Shown piece after piece: positions 1 through 11,200 of a DNA stretch of 64,000 nt. The DNA lies in the NCBI RefSeq assembly GCF_963678635.1, contig NC_087068.1, positions 29,638,318-29,702,317 on the forward strand, read 5' to 3'. A program made the position numbers and the translations under genes. The number at the start of each line of letters is the position of its first letter. The stretch's first letter is position 1. Under the pieces are notes generated by a model, which was not told where the DNA came from, searched no databases, and saw only the letters and a program-made list of their open reading frames with translations. This stretch comes from Symsagittifera roscoffensis. Lineage: Eukaryota > Xenacoelomorpha > Acoela > Convolutidae.

Positions 1-3000
1 GAGTGCAGCGCGCTGACGAGCAACTTGGAGGGTACTGCACTAAATTGTGTAATGGCGAAAAGAGCCAATGAGAGGGATAGCGCTCGCAAGATATTCGACA
101 TCCTGCTGAATCGTTTCGGCTCTGGAGTACAAGGGCACCAGGCCATGGTGAAGTTCGAGAAGAGGCGTCAGAGAGATGAAGAATCAATAGATAAATTCTT
201 GGACGACCTTGAATTGCTCAGGAGGAGGAGCAACCCGGATGAGAGAATATCCGAACGAAACTTGGCGATCGCTTCGAAGTTCATGGATGGTGTAAGGAGT
301 GAGGAGTTGAAGACGATGTTGGCCACTCACTTCACCCTGTCGCTGGACCAGGTACCCACGCCCGACGACTTGCGTATGAAGTCACGCGAGTATTTACTGA
401 TAAAACCGAGGGCGCAAAACCGTTACAGCAATTATGGCAACTATAGCGGGACAAACACTGGTGCGAATTCCAGTTGGTACAAACCTCGCGATGACATGGA
501 CAAGAGGAGGTCGTGTGCGAATTGTGGTTCGATGGACCATCACGTTTCTGCATGTTCTGCATACAAACAGAACATGAAGGCCATAGGCTACTTTCTCGAG
601 GACGCTGACGCGACCGACGAGGATCATGAAGAGTACGTGAGAGGGCTCATCATGAAATATGGTCCGAGGTGTTTCTTCTGTAATTTGGAGGGACACTTCA
701 AGTCGGATTGTACTCAATTTTGGGACGCAGTAGCGGACGCGAAACATCCCCGCCACGAAGAGGCGCTTTCGGGTGTCAAGGCCAGTCGAGCACGTCTGAT
801 GAACGAGGCTGAATCTCGGAGAAAGGAAACGACACCGAGCACCTTTGCGACCAAAAAGGTTAAGACATGGCCTGACGAGGTGGTAGCCTCGAACCTCGAA
901 GCAGAGTCGTCTAGTCCACTCAAGGTGGATTACGGCCTGGCGGCAAGGACAGCGCTGCAGAATGTCAAACAGGACCTTGCCACGAAAGAAGTGGAGCAAT
1001 GGGTAAGGTCGGAGCTGGAGAGCACAGATCTTCGGGAAAGTCTTAATGTCCTGAGTAAGACGACAAGAGCAGAAGATGAAAAAGAGCCCAAGAAACAGGG
1101 ACTAAAACTGAACGTTATATCTGGCAAGACTTTCGGCATGACGAAGGCAGGGACCAAAATAATGTCTATCATCTCAGTCGCAGGGCACCAGGTGGTCAAG
1201 AACCTGAGCGAGCCATCCGAGATTACACTGGTCCACCTGGACATCTATGCCGACTACCTGAAGGAGAAGGATCCCAAACTGGACTCCAGGGCAGTGCGAG
1301 CGCTGCTCACAACGGGAGGTCCGAGGCTGATGAAAGTGGACGGACATTATATCGATGTCCATGGCCCTTACCCGATTCTGATGAACGTGGATGGCATCAA
1401 TATCTACACGAAAGCTCACATAACTGATGCGAACGATCAGGTTGGCCGGATATACATTGGTCAAGAGGAACTGAAGGTCAGACGAATCGGACACAACGCG
1501 ATGCTCGAGCAAGATGCTGTGCATATTGGTTGCGAGGCAGATCTGGCCGCACACGTTCTGGACGTGCAAGGCAGACAGCTTTCAGTAAAGGGACTGCTAG
1601 ACACGGGAGCAGTAGTCAGTGTCATGCCAGTCAAAACTTGGACCGACATGGGTTTTGAGAGGTCGGATCTCATACCGACAAACATCAGGTTGGCAGCTGC
1701 CAATCAGGGAGCGATCTATGTCACCGGGCGAACCCCGATCATCTCACTGCAGCTCGGAGGGAGACATCTTTGGATGAGCTTCCTAGTAGTAGAGAATTTG
1801 GACGAATCCGACCAGTTCATCCTAGGAAGGGATTTCGTTCGCAACTTTGACGTCACGATAGATCTCAATGACGGATTGATTAGGATCAGGGATCCTGAAA
1901 GAAAGTATGAGAAAAGACCCCTTAATAAGATCTTAATTAATCAGGCCAAGGTGCCGATTTTTCTGGATCGAAAAGTTAGATTAAAACCGAACCAAGCCGT
2001 AATAGCAACGTTTAGGATGAGGAACTTGAATGAACTCAGCAATGACAGACAGGTGTGTCTGGTACCAAATCCAAACAGTAAAAGCTCGGCTATTTTAGGA
2101 AGAAGCTTCTCGCTCACTCAGAGCGGACTGTGTGTGAGTGTGTTATTGAACACAGAGGCAACAACAGTGACAATACAGAGGGGAAAGAAACTTGGCTACG
2201 CTTTGCCTCTGAACACAGACTTTCTGAGTGTGGAGAACTTGAAGAAGTTTGATGTAACTAAGTGTCCATTACATGCGAACCAAGAATGTATAATGAAAAG
2301 AGTAATTGAATTGAAATCTTCTAGGAAATTGTTTTCAATGAAGTCGGAAACAGATGATGGGCTGTCTAGTTGTTCCAACTTTCCTGAGAGACCGACGGAA
2401 GCAGAGTTAGCAGCGAATAGGCCTGTCCTACCTGAGATAGAGCATCTGAAGGGTAAAATATCCGACAAGGAACTAGATTCGCTCAGGGCGGTGCTAAATC
2501 GGAACGCAGACGTTTTTTCGAAACATAAGGCCGACATAGGTTGTTGCAATTTTGTAGAGCACGAGATTGAGATAGAAGAGGGCTCGGTACCTCATAGGGA
2601 AGGGGCGAGAAGAATGACCCCAAACAAGTCAGAAGCGTGTAGGAAGGAAATCGAGATGTTAATGGAGTACGACATGATCGAGCCGTCGAAGTCCCCATGG
2701 GCTTGTGGCGTGGTCATGGCAAAAAAGAAAGGGGGACAACTCAGATTTTGTTGCGATTTCCGTTATCTGAACGCAGTGACTATAAAGGACGCATATCCGA
2801 TTCCCCGCATCGATGAGAGCCTATCCAAGCTGGGAGACGCCAAGTTCTTCACAACGTTGGATTTGGGCTCAGCATTCTGGCAAGTGCCGCTCAGAAAGCA
2901 AGATCGAGAGAAAACAGGTTTCGCTTGTGAGCTGGGACTGTTCCAGTGGAAGAGGATGCCATTCGGATTGTGCAACGCGACAGCCACATTCCAGCGACTG

Positions 3001-6000
3001 ATGGCTCAGGCACTCACGAGCGTTACTAAGAAGTATGGGAATCTCATCATGTGTTATGTCGATGATGTAGTGATCGCGACACCAACCTTGGAAGACCACA
3101 TCGAAAGGTTGGAAGAGGTGTTTTCTTGCATGAAGCAGGCGGGTCTGAAATGCAAACCCTCTAAGTGCGAAATCCTCAAAGATTCCATAAAGTATCTGGG
3201 CCGCCTGGTTGACAAACATGGAGTGAGACCAGATCCCGAAGCGGTTGAAGCGGTGCTGACCTGGAAGGCACCTAAAACAGATACACAGTTGATGAGTTTT
3301 CTGGGATTCGCCAATTATTATCGCGAGTTCATCAAGGGGTATGCTGACAAAATATACCCCATGCAGAAGTTGATGAGAAATAAGGGCAAAAAGTTCACCT
3401 GGACTGATGAGGCACAAGTCTCATTTGAAAACATCAAACGCGAACTTTGCGAGGCACCGGTCCTCGGCATGCCAACGGAGAAGGGGATGTTCGTGCTGGA
3501 CACGGATGCATCAGTGGTTGCGATATCAGGCATACTTCACCAAGAGCAGGAGTGGAACGGGAGAACGGTTCTTCGTCCGATAGCTTATGGAAGTAAAGTC
3601 CTGAGTGACACTGAGATGAAGTACGGCGCACCAAAAGCGGAGATGTTTGCTGTGATCACGTTTGTGGAAAAGTACAGGGCCTACTTGGGGAGTGCTCCCT
3701 TCAAGTTGCGTGTGGACAATCGTGCCCTTGCCTGGCTGAAAACCTATTCGATGGACCAGAGCTACATTGGTCGTTGGATCGTGCGCTTGGATGGATACCA
3801 CATGATCATAGAGCACCGTACCCGTGACAAGCACCAGAACGCAGATAGCCTCAGCAAAAAGACAGAATTTTATGAGCGCCTCGAAGAGAAGCAAGTTAAC
3901 CAATCAGAGATCAAAGACGGGTTTTCCTTTCTGGACAAAGAAACCTATGATGAGCTGCCACTTACTAGGTGGTTAGACAAATCGGGACATCCTATACCTG
4001 GACACCCTGACCTTCCAGTGGAGACGGCTGCGGAGATAAAGCTTTTAGCCAGAGGCGAACCCGTTCCGTTGGATCTGCTAGTCCGATCCAACTTGGTACA
4101 GCAAGAACTGACCAGGCTGGGTATAAACAGCATCGCTTTATTGAATAAGACGGTGAACGTGGCGCCGGACGTCATGGGAAAACTCCGTGACTTGTTGGAT
4201 AGGGAAGTGGATAGGCATGATCGTGAATGGAGGGAAACCATGCAGAGGTTGACTGTCACCGAGAGAACGGAGAAGAGGCCAGTGTCCATTCGCAGCCGAG
4301 GCGTTGAACGGGATTGCAGGTCGATCGTCAACCAGCTGGTGACCTCGATGCCGAAAGAAGTATTGTTGAGAACTTCGTTCACTGAATATGGAACATCGAA
4401 TCAAAACCAAGCTACTGAGGAAGTCAGGATCAGGTCGAAATCTAGCTTCACGAGGAGAGTGCACTTCACGGATGCAAAAGAGGAATATGAGCCAAGCCCA
4501 GATTGTTCGTCCATGGACGAGACAATGTCCGGGGAGTCTGACACCTTCGAGCCAGTCAAGGACGTCTCCTCTGATGAGTCAGACACCTTTGAGCCCGTGC
4601 AGGACGACTTGTCCGGGGAGAGGTTGACTAGACCACCTAGGGGCAGAATTTTGTCTGGGGAGTCGGGTTCAAAGCGACCGATGGACAGAGTTTTGTCCGG
4701 GGAGTCAAGAAACATCTCAGACAACTTGGAATATGATGTTGAGGAATCAGTCGTTTCAAGTGGTGACTCGAGACCCCAGTCCTGGGACAACACGTCTGAA
4801 ACAACTTCCAATTCCAATGTGTCAGAGATTGCGATCCACTCCTTATTGGTAGACTGGAAGCAGCGTGGGCTGGACCGGGAAATACATCAGGATCCAGACA
4901 GGGACAGATACACCTCAGATGAAGAGGGCACTGTGGTAGACAATGCCGCAGACGAGCTCGAACTGATAGCAGTTTCAAAACGCCCAACCAGATTGCTGCC
5001 ACATGGTACGGTCGTCCGTACCAATCTGGAACCATCTGTGCAAGAAGCGACGCCTTTGAAAAAGATATGGTGTGTCAAGTTGATGGACGATGCTCATGCT
5101 CCGGAGATAATGAGTGGGCAAATGAACGTGGTGAAGACGTATTTGAAAGCCAGGTACAGGCTGTCGGATCTCCTGAGGGCTCAACGAAATGATAGAATGA
5201 CGAGCAGTCTGAAAAGATGGATCGAGAATGGAGCACCTGACAAGGGAGACTTGGAAGAAGACAGCTACAAAATCCTGAAGCAATTTTACCTGAAGAGGAA
5301 AGACTTGTTGTACCTGAATAAGGACGGAATCGTAGCCTGTAAGCGCAAGGAGGAGGACAAGGTCCTTTATAAATACAATTCAATAGTGTTACCACAGTTG
5401 TACCAGACTGAATTGCTCTTTCGCTCACATGATCAGATGGGACATCAAGGCGTGGACAAAGTGTATAACAGGATACAAAAACGATTCGAATGGCCGGGGT
5501 TGAAGAAGGCTTGTGAGAAATGGATAGCCGCATGCCTGTCTTGTCAACAGGCAAAGGATCCCAGGAAACTAAGGTTCCCCCTTCAGTCAATAGAATCGTC
5601 AGGTTTCAACGAAGTGGTGCAAATTGATCACCAGAAAATCTGCATGACAGCAACGGGCTATAATCAGGTGCTGGTAATGATCGACCATTTTACGAAGTAT
5701 GCGGAGGCGGCACCCTGCATGACAGCATCGGCAGAAGAAACGTGCGATCATTTGATAAACGTGTGGATAGCAAGGCATGGCTGCCCCATCACGTTCCAAT
5801 CTGACAATGGCAAAGCATTCGTAGGTGATCTCACGAAAGAGTTAATGAAAAGGTCGCAGGTAGCGCAGGCCCACTCGACCACTTATCACCCGCAAACGAA
5901 TGGCCTAGTCGAGAGGCAGAATCGCACACTGGTATCCATGTTGAGAGTCTACTGCTCACGCTACATGGATGACTGGGACAAGCACTTACCGCAAGTGATG

Positions 6001-7776
6001 GGTGCTTACAACAGCACAGAGCATTCCACCACGGGAATAAGTCCGCATATGATGCTCACGGGTCATGAAAAAGCACTCCCGTTAACGTTCTTCTACCCTG
6101 AATATGAAGGGAAGAGGACAGCACCGCAAACGTACGTGCGGGACGTTATTAGAAGACAACAGGACCTCAATGACTTATGCAGGAGGAATACGCAACAGGC
6201 GCAAATTAGACAAAAAAGGAGGTTTGATAAAAGAACAGCCGATGCAAAAGCCTACTCAGTTGGCGATTACGTCTGGGTGTTCCAGGAAGTGGTTCCACCA
6301 AAAGGAACCAAGAAACTATTAAAGAAATGGCGTGGTCCATTTCAGATAACAGAGGTGCATCAAGGAGGTCGTTTTTATCGGCTGAGCACCGGAAGAGCGG
6401 CTCATTACGAGAATATCAAACCACACAACGCCTCGTCCGAGGATTGGTGCATCCCAGCGGACATGCAAGAGGGAGACTATTTAATAGTGGATCCTGCTTG
6501 TGAAGTGAATGAAAGGGGTACTCGCGACAAGAACGACGGGAATGAGATGGTGGACAATTGTGATCTATCACTGGATCTCGAGTTGACTGAGCGAGTAGAG
6601 GTGGACGATGAAACTCTACCATATGCCGAAGAAGACTGGGATTGCCCAGAACAAACCGAAATTGACAAAGGAATACAGCCTGACTTTCCGCTCACTATGG
6701 AGACACGCCAAAGTAAGAGGGGAAAAAACCAGAAGAAATACAATCCGTATGGCGAGGACTTCGTTGTAGACCGGATAGTAGTGAGTGATGTCATAGACTC
6801 GCTGGTGGGGCTGGACGAAGTAGCAATCCTAAAAGAAATCGACCTTGTGAACGATATGGATCAAGATTGGATCGACGATCGATCAGAACCGGAAGTGGAG
6901 TTCGAACCAGAAGCGGAACAGACTCATGAGCAAGAACTAACAAACTTGCGCGTGCTCGAATGGCTCCACGATCTGCCGACAGATCCAAAAGAGACGATCC
7001 TGACGATTCAGGACGTCGACAGAGATGGCGTCAGATACATCAGTCATGACAATACCGAGTCCAACTGGGTCGCCCCAGATGGTCCTCTACGTGTTCCACA
7101 ATCCAACCTCGGTCTCCTAGACTTTGGGCGATCGACGGGGACGTCGATGGATATTTTTGTCCGGGGAGTGGGGGTAGGACTCACCCACACCGAAAATCTC
7201 ATGATAAAAAAATTAAAATCGGCAAGGGAAACCGGAGAACTAGAGACAGAGGGCGAGAATGCTAAGGAACCACCTTTTGGACGAATCTTTGAATCGTATT
7301 TTGATCTCCCGAACCATTATTCGAACAATATCGTGATAACGGACAGCGATTTCATACTCACGGAACGCACATGCGCCATAGCGGTAACTGCGGACGTAAG
7401 CTTCAAAACAGCACTAGCGGCCGACTTTAAAAGGGAGTACAAGAATATCGAGTTCTTGTGGAAACAGAGGCCGGGTGTAGGAGGAGTGATAGCGTTGCCC
7501 CCTGTTGCATCACAGATACCAGGGAAATATTTGTGTTTTTTGGTTACGAAAGCTACTGATAGGCAACACGTGAATCCGGAGAGCTTGGTGTTGGCCTTGA
7601 CTCGACTTAGGGATTTCCTGGTTGAGAGAGGTGTGACCTCTCTCTCGTTGCCAGTGTACGATCCTAATAGGGGAAAGCTACATCCGAGAGAGTTGTACGC
7701 TCTTGTGCATGTGATATTTTCAGAGACTGACATAGAGGTTTACTTACATAAAAAATACTATCTGAGCATATGCTAA
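1..7776 (+). CDS. Gag-Pol polyprotein with C-terminal macro-like domain (5' partial)
   Basis: The frame is already open at base 1, so the N-terminus lies upstream; no ATG start can be chosen. Domains in order (nucleotide positions): a helical gag capsid-like part; two CCHC zinc knuckles (C-X2-C-X4-H-X4-C) at 514-555 and 670-711; aspartic protease with DTGA at 1600-1611 and the ILG motif at 1819-1827; reverse transcriptase with LDLGSAF near 2857 and YVDD at 3055-3066; RNase H with the LDTDAS acidic pair at 3499 and 3505; a linker of about 450 residues rich in acidic and Ser residues; integrase H2C2 finger at 5428-5544 and DD35E core (Asp 5626, Asp 5803, Glu 5911); and a GPF-type module (WRGPF, 6328-6342). 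The last 400 or so residues follow a long acidic stretch and end in a macro-like fold at about 7366-7752. The product would supply particle proteins, cDNA synthesis and integration. Stop is TAA at 7774-7776. The gypsy Pol assignment is certain; the macro domain is an inference from motif pattern. Confidence 0.93.
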   Translation, partial: ECSALTSNLEGTALNCVMAKRANERDSARKIFDILLNRFGSGVQGHQAMVKFEKRRQRDEESIDKFLDDLELLRRRSNPDERISERNLAIASKFMDGVRSEELKTMLATHFTLSLDQVPTPDDLRMKSREYLLIKPRAQNRYSNYGNYSGTNTGANSSWYKPRDDMDKRRSCANCGSMDHHVSACSAYKQNMKAIGYFLEDADATDEDHEEYVRGLIMKYGPRCFFCNLEGHFKSDCTQFWDAVADAKHPRHEEALSGVKASRARLMNEAESRRKETTPSTFATKKVKTWPDEVVASNLEAESSSPLKVDYGLAARTALQNVKQDLATKEVEQWVRSELESTDLRESLNVLSKTTRAEDEKEPKKQGLKLNVISGKTFGMTKAGTKIMSIISVAGHQVVKNLSEPSEITLVHLDIYADYLKEKDPKLDSRAVRALLTTGGPRLMKVDGHYIDVHGPYPILMNVDGINIYTKAHITDANDQVGRIYIGQEELKVRRIGHNAMLEQDAVHIGCEADLAAHVLDVQGRQLSVKGLLDTGAVVSVMPVKTWTDMGFERSDLIPTNIRLAAANQGAIYVTGRTPIISLQLGGRHLWMSFLVVENLDESDQFILGRDFVRNFDVTIDLNDGLIRIRDPERKYEKRPLNKILINQAKVPIFLDRKVRLKPNQAVIATFRMRNLNELSNDRQVCLVPNPNSKSSAILGRSFSLTQSGLCVSVLLNTEATTVTIQRGKKLGYALPLNTDFLSVENLKKFDVTKCPLHANQECIMKRVIELKSSRKLFSMKSETDDGLSSCSNFPERPTEAELAANRPVLPEIEHLKGKISDKELDSLRAVLNRNADVFSKHKADIGCCNFVEHEIEIEEGSVPHREGARRMTPNKSEACRKEIEMLMEYDMIEPSKSPWACGVVMAKKKGGQLRFCCDFRYLNAVTIKDAYPIPRIDESLSKLGDAKFFTTLDLGSAFWQVPLRKQDREKTGFACELGLFQWKRMPFGLCNATATFQRLMAQALTSVTKKYGNLIMCYVDDVVIATPTLEDHIERLEEVFSCMKQAGLKCKPSKCEILKDSIKYLGRLVDKHGVRPDPEAVEAVLTWKAPKTDTQLMSFLGFANYYREFIKGYADKIYPMQKLMRNKGKKFTWTDEAQVSFENIKRELCEAPVLGMPTEKGMFVLDTDASVVAISGILHQEQEWNGRTVLRPIAYGSKVLSDTEMKYGAPKAEMFAVITFVEKYRAYLGSAPFKLRVDNRALAWLKTYSMDQSYIGRWIVRLDGYHMIIEHRTRDKHQNADSLSKKTEFYERLEEKQVNQSEIKDGFSFLDKETYDELPLTRWLDKSGHPIPGHPDLPVETAAEIKLLARGEPVPLDLLVRSNLVQQELTRLGINSIALLNKTVNVAPDVMGKLRDLLDREVDRHDREWRETMQRLTVTERTEKRPVSIRSRGVERDCRSIVNQLVTSMPKEVLLRTSFTEYGTSNQNQATEEVRIRSKSSFTRRVHFTDAKEEYEPSPDCSSMDETMSGESDTFEPVKDVSSDESDTFEPVQDDLSGERLTRPPRGRILSGESGSKRPMDRVLSGESRNISDNLEYDVEESVVSSGDSRPQSWDNTSETTSNSNVSEIAIHSLLVDWKQRGLDREIHQDPDRDRYTSDEEGTVVDNAADELELIAVSKRPTRLLPHGTVVRTNLEPSVQEATPLKKIWCVKLMDDAHAPEIMSGQMNVVKTYLKARYRLSDLLRAQRNDRMTSSLKRWIENGAPDKGDLEEDSYKILKQFYLKRKDLLYLNKDGIVACKRKEEDKVLYKYNSIVLPQLYQTELLFRSHDQMGHQGVDKVYNRIQKRFEWPGLKKACEKWIAACLSCQQAKDPRKLRFPLQSIESSGFNEVVQIDHQKICMTATGYNQVLVMIDHFTKYAEAAPCMTASAEETCDHLINVWIARHGCPITFQSDNGKAFVGDLTKELMKRSQVAQAHSTTYHPQTNGLVERQNRTLVSMLRVYCSRYMDDWDKHLPQVMGAYNSTEHSTTGISPHMMLTGHEKALPLTFFYPEYEGKRTAPQTYVRDVIRRQQDLNDLCRRNTQQAQIRQKRRFDKRTADAKAYSVGDYVWVFQEVVPPKGTKKLLKKWRGPFQITEVHQGGRFYRLSTGRAAHYENIKPHNASSEDWCIPADMQEGDYLIVDPACEVNERGTRDKNDGNEMVDNCDLSLDLELTERVEVDDETLPYAEEDWDCPEQTEIDKGIQPDFPLTMETRQSKRGKNQKKYNPYGEDFVVDRIVVSDVIDSLVGLDEVAILKEIDLVNDMDQDWIDDRSEPEVEFEPEAEQTHEQELTNLRVLEWLHDLPTDPKETILTIQDVDRDGVRYISHDNTESNWVAPDGPLRVPQSNLGLLDFGRSTGTSMDIFVRGVGVGLTHTENLMIKKLKSARETGELETEGENAKEPPFGRIFESYFDLPNHYSNNIVITDSDFILTERTCAIAVTADVSFKTALAADFKREYKNIEFLWKQRPGVGGVIALPPVASQIPGKYLCFLVTKATDRQHVNPESLVLALTRLRDFLVERGVTSLSLPVYDPNRGKLHPRELYALVHVIFSETDIEVYLHKKYYLSIC
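4525..4705 (+). repeat. Short imperfect repeats in the RNase H-integrase linker (SGES units)
   Basis: Four copies of a 13-base unit, consensus TTGTCCGGGGAGT, start at 4525, 4609, 4651 and 4693. Here they are read as (L/M)SGE(S/R). Two spaced DTFEPV units (one after the 4525 copy) lie in the same segment. The same 13-mer reappears outside this array at 7157 in another reading frame and at 17807 in the LTR. Confidence 0.8.
7366..7776 (+). other. Macro-like domain at the C-terminus of Pol
   Basis: The pattern is: strand CAIAVTAD, a helix with ALAADFKREY, strand GVIALPP, strand KYLCFLVTKAT, a helix LVLALTRLRDFLVERG, strand VTSLSLPVYD, a helix ELYALVHVIF, and a last strand TDIEVYLH. This order and spacing match the small macro domains of the Poa1/TARG1 type, which bind or hydrolyse ADP-ribose derivatives. 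The Lys in VTK is kept. The loop that carries the catalytic Gly-Asp in TARG1-type enzymes reads VYDPNRGKL, and the glycine-rich first loop is replaced by SFKTAL. Binding or catalysis may therefore be altered. The call is made by eye and needs a profile search. Confidence 0.55.
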
Positions 7777-8206
7777 GAATTGCGCTCGGCGATAAGTGGT
7801 TTTTATTAAGTTGCTCGATAAGAATTAGAGTCAAGTTTTAGATTAGGTTAGGTCTTAGGTACAGTATTAGGGATTAGGTTTTTATGTGATGTTTATGTTA
7901 TGCTATTGTGATGTTATGTTTTATGTTAGTGTCATAAAAGACCTGGGGCACCCCAGGTCATCAAGGTGACAGCGTACATTCATGCTACTCTGACAAAAGT
8001 AAAGGTGGACGATCCACCTTGGTGCTAAAATTTTAAATCAGAATTGAAAAAGAGAATTTCAATGGAGAGTTTTAGAGAATTGATTGATGTTGCATCTTAA
8101 AATGATGGTTCTAAGTCGCGACCTGTCTTTTAGATCTTGATTGATCGGAAATTGTTTACTGACACTGAATCAGAAGAGATTACACGAAGAATCAACACGA
8201 AAAGAA
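7777..8206 (+). other. Inter-ORF spacer of the retrotransposon with two hairpins
   Basis: This 430-bp gap has no coding signal. A T-rich stretch with repeated TTATGTTA-like words comes first. Then come two strong inverted repeats: GACCTGGGG-CA-CCCCAGGTC at 7940-7959 (9-bp stem, 2-base loop) and AAGGTGGA-CGA-TCCACCTT at 8002-8020 (8-bp stem, 3-base loop). A pyrimidine-rich stretch ending in AG (CTGTCTTTTAG) ends at 8133 and could be a splice acceptor. The in-frame stop TGA at 8138-8140 limits the second ORF upstream. Confidence 0.7.
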
Positions 8207-11200
8207 ATGGGAGATACTAACGAACTCATGGAATTCCTCTCAGCAAGTCTAGGAGCGACTCTAGACGAGATCTATCAGCGGCTGATCGATTGTGACTTCA
8301 CACGAGAAGACCCGGGGTTGGCGATGTTTGTGGTCGCACTCCTCAATGCACTGGGAAGAGAGGGTCGAGGGAATCGCCCTACGGAAGTAGTGTTGATGTT
8401 GGCCTTCGGTGAGTCCGGGACCGCCGAGAGAGGCCGAAACCGATTGATGAGATGGAGGCGCGGAGAAATGTCCGGCCACGACCTGGCTCGTGAGCCGGGA
8501 CTAGGCGAGCAAAGGGACCACCGGCTAGGTGAGATGCCCTTACCTGTCCAACCTGCGCAGCCATTAATCGGAGCGAAGAGACAGCGTGATGGGCCAGGCC
8601 CGTCACACTCGGTCGACTCTCCAACAGCTGCTCCTCCCCTGAAGAGAGTGAGAGTGAGCGAGATAGAGATCCAGACGTCGGAAACGATTGAAACACTGGA
8701 GAAGAAGGAGAGGGACCAGAGTGAGCTGTGTGCCAAACTTCAGGAGTACAGGACCATAGCTCGGGAGAGAGACGAATGGAAAAAGAAATTCGAAGATCTG
8801 CAGGTGGCCTACAAGGAGGATGAGATAAAGCACCTGAAGGAGCTGTATATGGCGAAGGTGAGCCAAGTGTCACCGGAAATCCTGGCGAGCATGAGGTCCT
8901 CGGAGGGATCTAACGACACACGCCCCAGGACAACCGCGCAGGAGCTGTGCGCATCGAGAGGACCTGAGGTTCTGGATTTGCATGCATCAAAGGGGCACGA
9001 GGCTCCTCAGCAGACACGACCGTCTGCTTCGAGTCAGAGGTTCACGATACCAGACCCTTCTGACACCTATCTAGCTCCTCAATTTCAGGAATCATTTAAC
9101 CAAGTGGCCAGAGCCGCGATGGATGAGATCAACAGAGGCACTGAACGGACACTGGCTAGGATCGTTCCTTCCCAGCGTCGTGATCATTCATCAGATGGCT
9201 CTGAGCGGGCAACCCGCACGATAGCGTGCTCTGCGCCTGGTGGAGTCTTCAAGAAGTCTCGCGTGGTAGATATCAGGAAGAACCTGATGACACGTCATCA
9301 GTTCACGCAAGTGCCAGCCGAGCATCCTCGAGCCTGCTTGAACGACATGAGCTGGAACCCCGCCACGAGCGACCAAGTGATTCCCCCAGGGAGTTGCCAT
9401 TTGATCATTGGAGACAGTCTGGTGAGAGATCTGAATGAGATCTCCGTCTATGGCCAGACTACCACTCTGTCCTTTGGAGGAGCCTCAGTGGCTCAAGTGA
9501 TCAAAATGATGGAGTTCCAGGGCGAGGATCGTCTGGATACATTGATAATAATGCTGGGGACTAATGACGTCTCGAGAGCCCCCGTAACCCCAGAAAACAA
9601 GTGGGAACCTCTGTTGGTGTGTCTGTTGAATGAATTGAAGGAAAAGTATAGACCCAGGCTCGTGATCCTGTGTACGATACCGCCAAATCCTTTGGTGGGT
9701 ACTACAGCTGCGGATTTTATGAATGGCAACGTAACGCGGTGGAATGAAATGACCCGCAATCTGGTGAGGAACAATCCTGGCGAGTTGCGACTCCTGGATC
9801 TTGAAAACATGCTACGTATGACTGATCACATCGAGCTCACCAGAGATGGAGTGCACTTCAATAGCCAACGAGGGAGACATTGGATCAACGATGTGTTTCA
9901 AACGCAGTTGAGAGAAGTGGAGCAAGAATTAAGGGCGACCGGTTCTTTGGCTCGGACCAATTCGACCGGAGGGAGTAGAGTAAGGGCAACCGTGCCCGAA
10001 TCCCTCGCCAACCGCCTAGGGCCCTTGGCAACGGAGACGGTTGGAGCCGTAACCGTCGCTCCGAGCTCAAATGTGAGAGACAGGCTGGGGACTGCCCCTC
10101 CTCCCAGGCCGCAATCGATTGGAAGCCGACTCGGCAGATCGGTGGAACAGAGTAATAGAAACAACTCCCAGACCGCGTCTAGGAGGAATGATTCGCCTGC
10201 CACGACGAATCCTGCTTCGACGGCAGGATCGTCGACAAGCACCGTGCCAGCGGAGGGAATTGAATCCGGCAGCAGGTTGCTTTGGAATAGTTCAGATCCT
10301 AGCCATTGGGGTCAGTATAAGACGGACATGTCGGCGAAGTTGAACATGAATACCCTGACGTGTCGGGAAGATGTGATGAGAATGACTGGCGGTGAAAGTC
10401 CCACAGTGTCGCGACTTTATCGGATACCGGGCGTGGATTGGCTGCTAGCAGAGCAGGAGAAATTCAGCTCCTCGACCTCACTCCGACATGCGGACTTGGA
10501 TGGATTGCCTCATGACAACACCTTTGGACCTCTAAACACCCGGTCGCTCACCGACGTTCGAGATAGGGCACGGGAAAGGACACCACCAGTGCGCAAAGGC
10601 AAGTTTCAGACGGAGAACAAACCCAGCAACAAGCATCACAAGATGTTTAGACAATTCTCTAAGCCACCCGGTCAGACGCCGGGCGAGTATTCTAGGGATT
10701 ATCCCCGAACCACAACAGTGTTTGGAGACGACAAGAGATATGGGAATCTGAAGGCCCCAGTAGGTGATGGCCTTTTTGCAGCGTATGATCCCTTGGACAT
10801 GAAGGCTGCCAAGTATCTGGTTGTGGCCGGCTCCGATTATCTCTATACACCCCGTTCTCTATTCTGGCCTGATGTGATTTTCTTAACGGCGCCTAAGCTG
10901 GACTGGGGACAGGCGATAGGCATGATGATAAGTGTACGGAGAGTGGTCAGCATGGAGCCGCAGGTGATAGTGGTTGCAGGCGCGAATGATCATCTACAAA
11001 GCAGAGGCCTATTGTCACGTCTGACGGATGGATCGATCCCGAGTAACGAAGTTATAGGGGAAGCGATCATGACACTGCTCTCGGCGATGGCCGAGGTAGA
11101 GGCAGCAGCAAGACAACGGTTCACCATGAATGTGGTGAAGGTGATCTTTGTATTGTCACCAGGCTACGCTGCGTTGCCTGAACCCCTTCAATTTGTGTAC

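Noticed and set aside
8141-8206. Start of the second ORF at a TTG (8141)
   Set aside because: A TTG start is unlikely in an animal; the ATG at 8207 has a good context.
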